Below are positions 1 to 6,019 of a stretch of 8,064 nucleotides of DNA, piece by piece. Both the position numbers and the translations under genes were made by a program. Each line of letters starts with the position of its first letter. The stretch's first letter is position 1. This stretch comes from Candidatus Nomurabacteria bacterium (GTDB taxonomy: Bacteria; Patescibacteriota; Minisyncoccia; Phycocordibacterales; UBA9973): NCBI GenBank assembly GCA_028286705.1, contig JAQBRC010000020.1, positions 1 to 8,064 of the forward strand, read 5' to 3'. The notes under the pieces are model-generated. The model did not search any database, was not told the origin of the DNA, and worked only from the letters and a program-made list of their open reading frames with translations.

Positions 1-580
1 TGCTTAATGTAGCAGGTGCTTCGAATACAGTTGTTGCTGGAGTGAAGACTTCGCTAATCTTAGCGTAGTCAAAATTCCATGGATCAACTTTTCTACCTGG
101 AGCAATCTGATCGTGACCTAATACATATTTAATGTTGTATCGTCCTTCGATATCTTTAATCAAAGATTGCAATGACTTGTACTGTGCAGCAGTCGGTGTT
201 TCCTTGTTAGTATATATAAGCTCAATACCAACAGAGCGAGTATTCATGTCAGTTGCACCATTGGGCAATGAACTCACCCCTGCATGCCAGGCAATGTTCT
301 TTTCTGCCACGAGCTGATACACAACTCCCGCCTTATCAATCGCATAGTGTGGAGACACATTGTCATGCTTCCATAATGTCTGTGCCCCGGCCAGTGTTTG
401 GGTCTTTAATGCAGGGTTATATGTGGCATGCACAATAACCGTATCGATAGTACGACTAGTTGCAGCCTTGTATCCGTATGATACAGGCTTCTGCACAACT
501 GTCGTTGCCGCATGACTGTATGACACAGCTGCCAATGACAGGAAGAGTGCTATGAAAAGTACTTTAAAAGGATGACGCAT
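1..580 (-). CDS. Secreted N-acetylmuramoyl-L-alanine amidase (Amidase_2/AmpD-like), 3' end outside window
   Basis: This enzyme would cleave the amide bond between N-acetylmuramic acid and L-alanine in peptidoglycan, outside the membrane. 193 residues are visible and the frame stays open to the left edge. Residues 1-24 form a signal peptide: basic start, hydrophobic stretch 7-19, and a probable cut after S-H-A24. The zinc-amidase fold is clear: VIVHAT gives ligand H51, HYAID (78-82) follows, SVGIEL gives the catalytic-type E120, and GHDQIAPGRKVDPW gives ligands H156 and D166 with K164 between them. These match the AmpD/T7-lysozyme family. The ATG shares its A with the ftsH stop codon (TAATG) and has no Shine-Dalgarno site, so translation is probably coupled to ftsH. 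The visible part already contains the whole catalytic domain; the missing C-terminus may carry a wall-binding domain. Whether it acts on the cell's own wall or a host's wall cannot be told from sequence. Confidence 0.92.
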   Translation of the reverse strand, partial: MRHPFKVLFIALFLSLAAVSYSHAATTVVQKPVSYGYKAATSRTIDTVIVHATYNPALKTQTLAGAQTLWKHDNVSPHYAIDKAGVVYQLVAEKNIAWHAGVSSLPNGATDMNTRSVGIELIYTNKETPTAAQYKSLQSLIKDIEGRYNIKYVLGHDQIAPGRKVDPWNFDYAKISEVFTPATTVFEAPATLS

Positions 581-2499
581 TATAGTGCTAATTTTTTAAG
601 AGGAATATTGTGAGCAGTTAAGATAGCCTCGTATTCACCCTGTTCAATTGTTTCCACTTCTACTAATTTCTGAGTGATGGCCTCTAACACTGTACGATAT
701 TCAATCAATACTTCTTTCGCCTTGTTAAGCCCTTCAGTCATAATGCGCTGCACCTCAGCATCAATAGTTGCGCTAGTCTTTTCAGAATATTCTTTTTCGA
801 CACCCTGACCAAATACCGGTTGTCCGCCATCATTCTCTAATGCAACAGGGCCGATAATGTCGCTCATGCCCCAACGGGTAACCATGGCACGGGCAAGGTT
901 GCTTGCAACCTGCAAGTCGCTGGAAGGACCAGTGGTCACATCATTAAAGATCAACTGTTCAGCAGCATATCCTCCCAATGACATAGCAATGTCATCAAGA
1001 TATTCCTTTTTCGTTGTTAGCTTGCGCTCTTCAAGTGAAATCTTCATGGTGTACCCCCCTGCTCTTCCGCGGGCAACGATAGAGATCTTGTGCACAGGAT
1101 CAGCATCAGGCAATACAGAGGCAACAAGTGCATGTCCTGCTTCATGGTATGCGGTGAGCAGTTTTTCTTTTTTGGTAAACAAGTGACTCTTACGCTCAGG
1201 ACCAATCATTACCTTTTCAATAGAGCGGACAAGATCATGCTGCATTATAGTTTTTCTATTCTCTCGAGCAGCCAAGATCGCCCCTTCATTCATCAATGAA
1301 TACAAGTCAGCACCGGAGAATCCTGATGTGCGTTCCGCAATCACTTTCAAGTTAACATCTTCGCCGAATGGCTTAGTTGTTGAGTGCACTTCAAGAATCT
1401 CTTCGCGATCTCGACGATCAGGCAAATCAAGCATCACCCGTCGGTCAAAACGACCTGGACGAAGCAATGCAGGATCAAGCACATCACTACGATTAGTCGC
1501 AGCCATGATAATGACTTTGTCATTTGGCTCAAAGCCATCCATTTCAACCAGAATCTGGTTGAGTGTCTGTTCGCGTTCATCATTGCCGCCGCCATAGCCT
1601 CCGCCACGAACACGTCCAACAGCATCAATTTCATCAATGAAGATAATGGCAGGCGCTGCACGCTTAGCCATCTTGAAGAGATCTCGAACACGAGACGCTC
1701 CAACACCAACAAACATTTCAACGAATTCAGAACCGGACAAATGAAAGAATGGTACACCTGCTTCTCCTGCAACAGCACGAGCCAACAGAGTCTTCCCTGT
1801 TCCTGGAGCACCAGCAAGCAATACACCCTTGGGAATACGCGCACCAATATCCAAAAACTTTTTTGGATTTCTAAGGAAATCAACAATTTCCTTAAGTTCT
1901 TCCTTTGCTTCGCGAGCACCTGCAACATCCTTGAAGGTGACACGATTGTTCTTGTCGTTAGGATCGGTGATACGAGCCTTTGACTGGCCGAAGGTAAAGG
2001 CTTGCATGCCTCCTGCCTTAGACTGACGAGTCAGCATCCAGAAGAAGAATCCAATGAAGGCAATTGGCAAAAGAATAGGAAGGATAGTAACAAGGAAGTA
2101 TACGAATCCTGACTGAGAGACAACGGTGATATCAAGCCCACTTAAATGAGTGCCGTCGACTCCATATGAAGACAGTGTCTCTACCAATGAAGCATTGGCT
2201 TCATTCATTGATTTCACCGTAGAGCCATCAGTCTTGGTAACTGTTAAGTCTTGGTCTTCAACGGTGATAGTCTTAACCTCTCCTGCCTGAGCAAGACGAG
2301 CAACCTCTGAAAGAGGAACAGTTACTGTCTTGTCAGTTCCCACCCCTGAGAACAATGAATACGCAGCAACAATCAGTGCAAAGATAAGCACTGTTGAGAA
2401 TATGTACGATGTAAGGGTTTTTTTCTTTGGTTCTGGTTTCTTGCCGTTGTCTGGAGTCGGCTGAATGGGTTCGTTGTGTACTTTGTCTTTTTTCGGCAT
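580..2499 (-). CDS. ftsH: ATP-dependent zinc metalloprotease FtsH
   Basis: This is the membrane-anchored AAA+ protease that forms hexamers and degrades damaged or short-lived membrane and cytosolic proteins. It has 639 residues, normal for the family. Visible in order: a Lys/Pro-rich N-terminus (1-28), membrane segment 1 (about 31-51), an extracytoplasmic region, membrane segment 2 (about 132-156), and the AAA domain. The AAA domain has Walker A GAPGTGKT (230-237), pore motif FVG (263-265), Walker B IIFIDEID (285-292), and the second region of homology with arginine fingers R347 and R350 in LLRPGRFDRR. The peptidase domain has zinc site HEAGH (452-456) and third ligand D528 in TTGPSSD. All key residues are intact. 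No other Met occurs in frame before residue 98, so the start is secure. It has no Shine-Dalgarno site; a perfect TATAAT ends 8 nt before the ATG. The gene lies 37 nt after the DUF5672 gene and overlaps the amidase start by one base. Confidence 0.98.
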   Translation of the reverse strand: MPKKDKVHNEPIQPTPDNGKKPEPKKKTLTSYIFSTVLIFALIVAAYSLFSGVGTDKTVTVPLSEVARLAQAGEVKTITVEDQDLTVTKTDGSTVKSMNEANASLVETLSSYGVDGTHLSGLDITVVSQSGFVYFLVTILPILLPIAFIGFFFWMLTRQSKAGGMQAFTFGQSKARITDPNDKNNRVTFKDVAGAREAKEELKEIVDFLRNPKKFLDIGARIPKGVLLAGAPGTGKTLLARAVAGEAGVPFFHLSGSEFVEMFVGVGASRVRDLFKMAKRAAPAIIFIDEIDAVGRVRGGGYGGGNDEREQTLNQILVEMDGFEPNDKVIIMAATNRSDVLDPALLRPGRFDRRVMLDLPDRRDREEILEVHSTTKPFGEDVNLKVIAERTSGFSGADLYSLMNEGAILAARENRKTIMQHDLVRSIEKVMIGPERKSHLFTKKEKLLTAYHEAGHALVASVLPDADPVHKISIVARGRAGGYTMKISLEERKLTTKKEYLDDIAMSLGGYAAEQLIFNDVTTGPSSDLQVASNLARAMVTRWGMSDIIGPVALENDGGQPVFGQGVEKEYSEKTSATIDAEVQRIMTEGLNKAKEVLIEYRTVLEAITQKLVEVETIEQGEYEAILTAHNIPLKKLAL

Positions 2500-2507
2500 A
2501 TGCAGGC

Positions 2508-2513
2508 ATTATA
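2508..2513 (-). promoter_or_regulatory. -10 box TATAAT close before ftsH
   Basis: The minus strand reads TATAAT followed by 8 nt and then the ftsH ATG. Transcription starting about 7 nt after the box would leave a leader of 0-2 nt, so the mRNA would be leaderless. No good -35 hexamer is seen at 16-18 nt spacing (GGAGAG occupies it), so the promoter is a moderate call. ftsH could also be read through from the gene upstream. Confidence 0.5.
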
Positions 2514-2536
2514 CACCATTGAGTATTGAGCTCTCC

Positions 2537-3517
2537 TTATCCAAGAAACTCTTTTGCGTCCGCAGGGAATTCTATTGACTCTGCTTGAAAATGAATCTGG
2601 CACGGGATTCGTCCAACCCTGGCACTTATAACAAAAGAAGCTGTATGACCCTCTTCAGACAGTTCAATTATATCCCCCATACTATTAAAATATTCCATAC
2701 GATTATTCCATGCAGGCTCAACCATTTCGTCTTTTAAGGAAAGCCAGATCTCAAGTCCTTGTTCTTTTACTACATATGCCCCTCGTATGGCAGCACCATC
2801 CAACGCCTTCTTCAACAGCACTAATCGCGCCCAGCGAATTCGCGGTATAAAATAGTGCGTTGGATAATCAGGAAACACTTCCTTCAATGCATCCATATTC
2901 CTTACATAAAATCCATGGAAGCCAAATCCATTTACATATTCTCCATAGTTCTCCCCTACGCTAAATGTCATAGCGAGTTCAGGTGTAGGATATTTCATTC
3001 CTGCAGCCTCAAAATCTTTCTTATACCAGTATGATATTGCAACGTCTTCTGGATTCTGTTTCGCTATCGTCCCATCGGCCGCAAACTTCGCGCACAGTTC
3101 TAAAAACTTCTTGCTGCGAAGCGTAAAGCCGCCATTGCCAACGATATACGGAGGAAGTGCCTGACCGTTAACAGGAATCCATGTTTTTGTACTCAAAGGA
3201 CCTCCGATATAGTCGTATTCTAAAAATTCCTGATTCCAGAGAGCGGGGTGGATAATGAAGCCGTCATACTGAATCATGATCATGTATTCGGTATCGACAT
3301 ACTTATGCAGCTCTTCAATACAAAATCGAGAGTATTCCTCGATTGAACCAATATGCGGAATAGTGACAAGGCGAGGATCGTCCGTTGGCAGCGATGTCAG
3401 TAGCTTCACCGCCCCAAACTCGATGCCTGTCTCTGACGCATCTAATGCAGCCTGCAATCGCTCGACGTTCACGCAGTCAATACCGAGCAGGGTGACCTGG
3501 GGGAGCTGTAGTTTCAT
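2537..3517 (-). CDS. DUF5672 family protein (putative glycosyltransferase-like)
   Basis: This is a 326-residue soluble protein with no signal peptide. It carries what I recognise as the DUF5672 pattern: IQYDGF (82-87), FLEYDYIGGP (98-107), VGNGGFTLRS (126-135), PEDVA (156-160) and GFHG (199-202). The 'DGF...YDYIG...GNGGF.LRS...EDV' order resembles nucleotide-sugar transferases, and members are often found near glycan genes. The substrate cannot be read from sequence. About 100 residues at the end (226-326) fall outside the recognisable motifs and may be an added domain. The frame is open for 36 more codons upstream, but these run into smpB on the other strand. I chose the ATG at 3517, which begins MKLQLPQVTLLGID; an ATG at 3535 is also possible. 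It stands first in the minus-strand series leading to ftsH, and its TAA lies inside an AAGGAG-like stretch too far from the ftsH ATG to serve it. Confidence 0.8.
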   Translation of the reverse strand: MKLQLPQVTLLGIDCVNVERLQAALDASETGIEFGAVKLLTSLPTDDPRLVTIPHIGSIEEYSRFCIEELHKYVDTEYMIMIQYDGFIIHPALWNQEFLEYDYIGGPLSTKTWIPVNGQALPPYIVGNGGFTLRSKKFLELCAKFAADGTIAKQNPEDVAISYWYKKDFEAAGMKYPTPELAMTFSVGENYGEYVNGFGFHGFYVRNMDALKEVFPDYPTHYFIPRIRWARLVLLKKALDGAAIRGAYVVKEQGLEIWLSLKDEMVEPAWNNRMEYFNSMGDIIELSEEGHTASFVISARVGRIPCQIHFQAESIEFPADAKEFLG

Positions 3518-3540
3518 ATAGAGCCAGTCTATCATAGTTC

Positions 3541-3549
3541 TGTGATACC
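3541..3549 (+). promoter_or_regulatory. Possible extended -10 for smpB
   Basis: TGTGATACC fits the extended -10 pattern TGn + hexamer and ends 8 nt before the smpB ATG, the same spacing seen at other genes here. The -35 is weak. The 40-nt gap between the divergent starts of smpB and the DUF5672 gene must hold both promoters; a short inverted repeat TATCA (3530-3534)/TGATA (3543-3547) lies in it. Confidence 0.35.
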
Positions 3550-3557
3550 ATAGTCGT

Positions 3558-4004
3558 ATGGAATATGTCCGCAACAAAAAAGCAGGCTTTGACTTCTCTA
3601 TCGAGGAAACCATCGAAACGGGCATTGAACTGTTAGGTACCGAAGTGAAGTCACTAAAGGCACAGCATGGAAGTCTTAACGGCAGCCATGTGACTCTCCT
3701 TAACGGAGAGCTGTATTTGTTGGGTGCCCATATTCCTGCCTGGCAGGAAAAGAATGCCGGTTCTGGTTATGATCCATATCGGACTAGAAAGCTCTTAGTG
3801 CATAAGAAAGAGCTCAATGAACTAGCAAAACTGCACAAGACAAAAGGCTTGACTATAGTGCCATTATCATTGCATAATAAGGGCTCTCTAATCAAACTAA
3901 CTATTGCTGTCGCACGAGGCAAGAAGAAAGCTGATAAGAGAAACACATTGAAGGAAAAGGCTGACAAGCGCGATATGGATCGCGCCATCAAGTCAGCCCC
4001 ATAA
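3558..4004 (+). CDS. smpB: SsrA-binding protein SmpB
   Basis: SmpB binds the tRNA-like part of tmRNA and brings it to ribosomes stalled on broken mRNAs (trans-translation). The 148 residues match the family length. Hallmarks: RNKKAGFDFSIEE (5-17), GIELLGTEVKSLK (22-34), LNGELYLLGAHIP (48-60), YDPYRTRKLLVHKKEL (71-86), GLTIVPLSL (97-105) and GKKKADKR (121-128). The tail KEKADKRDMDRAIK (132-145) is the basic C-terminal part that lies in the empty mRNA channel. The start fits the conserved N-terminus and no Shine-Dalgarno site precedes it. Its RNA partner, ssrA, begins 3 nt after the stop codon, so the two are very probably transcribed together. The gene is divergent from the DUF5672 gene. Confidence 0.98.
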   Translation: MEYVRNKKAGFDFSIEETIETGIELLGTEVKSLKAQHGSLNGSHVTLLNGELYLLGAHIPAWQEKNAGSGYDPYRTRKLLVHKKELNELAKLHKTKGLTIVPLSLHNKGSLIKLTIAVARGKKKADKRNTLKEKADKRDMDRAIKSAP

Positions 4005-4007
4005 CAT

Positions 4008-4391
4008 GGGGATGTCAGGTTCGATAAACGCAGCCTGAACATGTATGCATGCCGGGCATGAGTGTACTCCCGTAACCGTCACTCACAGATAACTGTAACA
4101 AGTTCATCTAAGATCGCATCTCCATACTTTAGTATGGCTGGTGCGGTTCCTATCTTCGCCTAACTTAGGTCAAGGAGGTGTCGCGCGCTAGACTTCTGAT
4201 ATAGCGTCTGCGGCAACATGCATCAGGATAGGCAGTACTTCTTCCCTCTGAAGTACGCCGAATAAGGGGAGGGTCGGAATAGTGTCGTTTCGTATTACTT
4301 CAAGACACTAGTCCTCAATTGCAAGTAGTACTACGCATGGAGACTTACTTGTTCACTGTATTTACACGGGGTTTCGATACCCCCATCTCCA
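4008..4391 (+). ncRNA. ssrA: tmRNA (ssrA)
   Basis: This is transfer-messenger RNA, which rescues stalled ribosomes and adds a degradation tag to unfinished proteins. The acceptor stem pairs GGGGATG (4008-4014) with CATCTCC (4384-4390), discriminator A4391, and includes a G3-U70 wobble, the alanine identity element. GGTTCGA follows in the D region, and TTCGAT lies in the T loop. Helix 2 starts with TGAACA (4036-4041)/TGTTCA (4350-4355). PK1 pairs CGGG (4053-4056) with CCCG (4069-4072) and GAGTG (4060-4064) with CACTC (4080-4084). PK3 pairs GTACTTC (4235-4241) with GAAGTAC (4250-4256) and CCCTC (4244-4248) with GAGGG (4269-4273). PK4 pairs AGTGTC (4281-4286) with GACACT (4304-4309) and TACTT (4296-4300) with AAGTA (4323-4327). 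CCA is not encoded (ACAA follows the stem) and must be added. The length is 384 nt. It lies between smpB and a terminator. Confidence 0.96.
4095..4163 (+). other. tmRNA tag-peptide reading frame
   Basis: The tag frame starts 10 nt after PK1 with resume codon GTA and follows ATAACT, which resembles the conserved bases before the resume codon in other tmRNAs. It runs 22 codons to TAA at 4161-4163. The peptide begins VTSSSKIASP and ends AGAVPIFA. Apolar ends such as ALAA, or YAFA in mycoplasmas, are what ClpXP, Lon and FtsH recognise. The PK1 spacing, the upstream bases and the apolar C-terminus agree. Other frames give shorter, polar ends, for example NCNKFI before a TAA. Confidence 0.75.
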
Positions 4392-4400
4392 CAATTCATG

Positions 4401-4435
4401 AAATAGCCTTACTAAGTAAGGCTATTTTGTTTTCT
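4401..4435 (+). terminator. Terminator after ssrA
   Basis: A 12-bp perfect inverted repeat, AAATAGCCTTAC (4401-4412)/GTAAGGCTATTT (4416-4427), with a 3-nt TAA loop is followed by a T-rich run (TTTTGTTTTCT). It would end the smpB-ssrA transcript 10 nt after the mature tmRNA end. Confidence 0.88.
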
Positions 4436-4461
4436 CTATAATAGAAAATATAACATTTCTA

Positions 4462-4489
4462 TTGACTTTTTTATTATTTGGTGTAAAAT
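4462..4489 (+). promoter_or_regulatory. Promoter for the 175-residue orphan gene
   Basis: The -35 box TTGACT (4462-4467), a 16-nt spacer and the -10 box TAAAAT (4484-4489) lie in very AT-rich DNA. Transcription would start near 4496, giving a leader of about 12 nt with no Shine-Dalgarno site. Confidence 0.7.
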
Positions 4490-4507
4490 AATAAAAAATC
4501 TTAAACA

Positions 4508-5035
4508 ATGAAAAAAGAGCAGGTTAAACCAATAGTATTGGATGGATATCAAAAAGACATCCAAAAATTGTTGAGGTCATTAGAGAATCTCGGTTTCCCA
4601 GAAATCAAAATGCTACTCGGGAAATATTTTACGTTTACTTATAACTGCCCTGTATATGGATACGTTATGCTTGGCGGTAGAATAGAAAATATTGCTTATA
4701 ATATTACAGAAACATGGAGAGCAAAACGTCGAGTAGGTGCTTTGATTGACCTAAGAATTTCAACCAATGTTACCCAAAACTTCGGCATGCGCCCTAACGA
4801 AGACAAGTCAGATGTCTATTGGCAACATGGCATGCATACTCTTGAATTTAATAACAAGCATTCACAAAAAAGAACAGAGATGTGTGCAACTTGGAGCTTC
4901 ATTAAACCAAGAACCCATGCTGAGGTTGAGGAGTATCACAGGCTAACAAATCTGGAAGTCGAAGACAAAATACCAAACTTCCGTACTGTCATGCTGATTA
5001 AAAAACTTGAAAAAGGGCAAGTCATTTTTCAGTAA
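4508..5035 (+). CDS. Hypothetical protein, 175 residues, no recognised family
   Basis: I do not recognise this protein. It is soluble, with no signal peptide or membrane segment. The N-terminus (1-40) looks helical (DGYQKDIQKLLRSLENLGF). The middle (41-130) alternates apolar and polar residues as in a beta-rich domain, with YNCPVYGYVMLGG (45-57), DLRISTNV (81-88) and YWQHGMHTLEF (104-114). The end has charged helices (HAEVEEYHRL) and a final strand. It has two cysteines (47 and 126). It stands alone between the ssrA terminator and its own terminator, behind its own promoter. Its DNA looks more AT-rich than smpB or infC, which hints at separate acquisition. A real gene is likely given the promoter, length and terminator; function is unknown. 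Confidence 0.8.
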   Translation: MKKEQVKPIVLDGYQKDIQKLLRSLENLGFPEIKMLLGKYFTFTYNCPVYGYVMLGGRIENIAYNITETWRAKRRVGALIDLRISTNVTQNFGMRPNEDKSDVYWQHGMHTLEFNNKHSQKRTEMCATWSFIKPRTHAEVEEYHRLTNLEVEDKIPNFRTVMLIKKLEKGQVIFQ

Positions 5036-5051
5036 AAAACCAAACACACTT

Positions 5052-5083
5052 AAGAGCTATTCGAAACTGAATAGCTCTTTTTA
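5052..5083 (+). terminator. Terminator after the 175-residue gene
   Basis: An 11-bp perfect inverted repeat, AAGAGCTATTC (5052-5062)/GAATAGCTCTT (5069-5079), with loop GAAACT is followed by TTTTT. It lies 17 nt after the stop codon. Confidence 0.9.
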
Positions 5084-5230
5084 ATACCTGCTTGTGGTAC
5101 TTCTCCACTGTCTCATGCAACGTTTGCAAGGGCTTTTTGCAACGAAACACTGCTCTGATAGTAATCCCAGAATCTTGAAAGGTACTGCTTCAGGGGTTTG
5201 TATGTTTTTAGCCTCATATTCACACGAAAT
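5084..5230. other. Intergenic stretch without a supported gene
   Basis: About 150 nt between two terminators. No frame has a start plus family motifs, no tRNA-like fold was found, and no clear promoter is seen. GGTACT occurs twice (about 5095 and 5179) and TTGCAA occurs twice near 5125-5140, but neither makes a convincing element. Confidence 0.5.
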
Positions 5231-5258
5231 AAAGCGCCACCCGATTGGGCGGCGCTTT
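5231..5258 (-). terminator. Terminator for the 70-residue secreted protein gene
   Basis: AAAGCGCC (5231-5238)/GGCGCTTT (5251-5258) has an inner CCC-gatt-GGG extension and one A-C mismatch. It begins 10 nt after the minus-strand stop codon. On the minus strand the stem ends in TTTATTT; on the plus strand it ends in TTTTATATTTT, so it may work both ways. Confidence 0.85.
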
Positions 5259-5268
5259 TATATTTTAA

Positions 5269-5481
5269 TTAATAACTCTTGTATCCTTTCTTTCCTGTAT
5301 AGGGATTATAGTTCCCTCTGCTGCTGTAATTATCTGCTTTCGTATAATTTGAGTCGGAGCGGTAATAAGGCTGAACATATGTACCGCTCTTTCTGTAGTA
5401 CCCGCTTACATGAGTAGCTGCGAAACTAAGTGACGGTATCAATAATAGAACTGCTATTACAAAATAAAATATTTTTTTCAT
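5269..5481 (-). CDS. Small secreted protein with VSGYYRKxGTYV...NPYTGKxG motif
   Basis: A 70-residue protein with a signal peptide (MKKIFYFVIAVLLLIPSLSFA, cut near A21/A22), leaving about 49 residues outside the membrane. The mature part carries VSGYYRKSGTYVQPYYRS (25-42) and GNYNPYTGKKG (57-66). I recognise this arrangement from many small uncharacterised exported proteins in varied bacteria; no function is known to me. It is rich in Tyr, Ser and Gly with no Cys. It lies 57 nt after the DUF305 gene on the same strand and just before a strong terminator. The pair could be one transcript, but a TATACT box lies 6 nt before its ATG, so it may also be transcribed separately as a leaderless mRNA. 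Confidence 0.85.
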   Translation of the reverse strand: MKKIFYFVIAVLLLIPSLSFAATHVSGYYRKSGTYVQPYYRSDSNYTKADNYSSRGNYNPYTGKKGYKSY

Positions 5482-5487
5482 ATCAAG

Positions 5488-5493
5488 AGTATA
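5488..5493 (-). promoter_or_regulatory. -10 box before the 70-residue secreted protein gene
   Basis: The minus strand reads TATACT, then 6 nt, then ATG, implying a leaderless start. No TTGACA-like -35 is present at the usual spacing. The palindrome GAGTT-ATA-AACTC (5510-5522) covers the -35 region and could be an operator. Confidence 0.45.
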
Positions 5494-5538
5494 TCTATTT
5501 ATATTAAAGGAGTTATAAACTCACTTTGACAATACTTC

Positions 5539-5931
5539 CTATTGGTTATACCAAGCTTTCTGCCACGCTTTCATTTGCTCTATCTCCTTAACCTGCGCCG
5601 AAATGATTCCTGCAGACAGATCTTTGAGCTCCTGATGCTTTGCATTGGTAGCGGACAGATCAGCCATATCAATAGCACCCTGGTGATGGACAATCATTTC
5701 TGCAAGAAATTCCTTATCGAAATCGTCCCCTGTCTTTCCTTTCAAACTGTCATTCATATTTGCCATCATGGATGACATATCAGATCCGTCACCATTCATC
5801 ATGGTGCCGTCAGGCATCATGTGTCCCTGCGGTATTGGTTGCTTATTGTGTCCCCAGATAAACCAACCGATGACAAGGCCGATAACTAAAAATGAGATCT
5901 TTCCTATGTACGTTGCTTGTGTATTTTGCAT
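5539..5931 (-). CDS. DUF305 protein, membrane-anchored, Met/His-rich (putative copper-binding)
   Basis: A 130-residue protein: short N-terminus, one membrane segment (about 12-27, ending GWFIWG), a Met-rich linker (36-60: GHMMPDGTMMNGD then MSSMMANMN), and a four-helix DUF305 domain. The family signature is FLAEMIVHHQGAIDMA (75-90) with H82, H83 and M79, plus AQVKEIEQMKAW (112-123). DUF305 proteins have a ferritin-like fold, and some members (CopM-type) bind copper outside the membrane. The Met and His residues here fit Cu(I)/Cu(II) binding, but this is inference; no copper pump or regulator is in the window. The gene starts with ATG at 5931, preceded by a weak GATACT box 8 nt away, and ends in TAG 57 nt before the small secreted protein. 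Confidence 0.92.
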   Translation of the reverse strand: MQNTQATYIGKISFLVIGLVIGWFIWGHNKQPIPQGHMMPDGTMMNGDGSDMSSMMANMNDSLKGKTGDDFDKEFLAEMIVHHQGAIDMADLSATNAKHQELKDLSAGIISAQVKEIEQMKAWQKAWYNQ

Positions 5932-5939
5932 ACATATAT

Positions 5940-5945
5940 AGTATC
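5940..5945 (-). promoter_or_regulatory. Possible -10 box for the DUF305 gene
   Basis: GATACT on the minus strand ends 8 nt before the ATG, the spacing seen for ftsH. There is no clear -35. It lies back to back with the plus-strand promoter at 5968-5995. Confidence 0.35.
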
Positions 5946-5967
5946 AGCAATCATAGACTCTAAATAC

Positions 5968-5995
5968 TTGACATAGGGGCAATTGGTGCAATAAT
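5968..5995 (+). promoter_or_regulatory. Strong promoter for the 62-residue orphan gene
   Basis: A consensus -35 TTGACA (5968-5973), a 16-nt spacer and an extended -10 TGcAATAAT (TG at 5987-5988, hexamer 5990-5995). Transcription would start near 6002. This is the only promoter in the window with both a perfect -35 and an extended -10. Confidence 0.82.
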
Positions 5996-6019
5996 AGTGA
6001 CAAAACAAATCATAGATAT

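Noticed and set aside
1384..1983. 199-codon plus-strand frame opposite ftsH, and a 169-codon minus-strand frame at 1434-1943
   Set aside because: Both are shadows of the strongly conserved FtsH AAA domain; their translations show no family motif.
2534..2541. AAGGAG on the minus strand before ftsH as a Shine-Dalgarno site
   Set aside because: It lies more than 30 nt before the ftsH ATG; the nearer ATG it could serve (2519) is out of frame and opens only a shadow frame.
3518..3625. N-terminal extension of the DUF5672 frame to 3625
   Set aside because: It would overlap the conserved start of smpB on the other strand.
5084..5240. Open minus-strand reading with a CxxC (PCKRC) near its end
   Set aside because: It has no start codon, passes through a terminator stem, and shows no known family.
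5094..5417. 107-codon plus-strand frame
   Set aside because: It runs through a terminator and is antisense to the signal-peptide gene at 5269-5481.
5526..5552. Plus-strand TTGACA with TATACC downstream, antisense to the DUF305 gene
   Set aside because: The spacing is only 15 nt and no plausible product follows.
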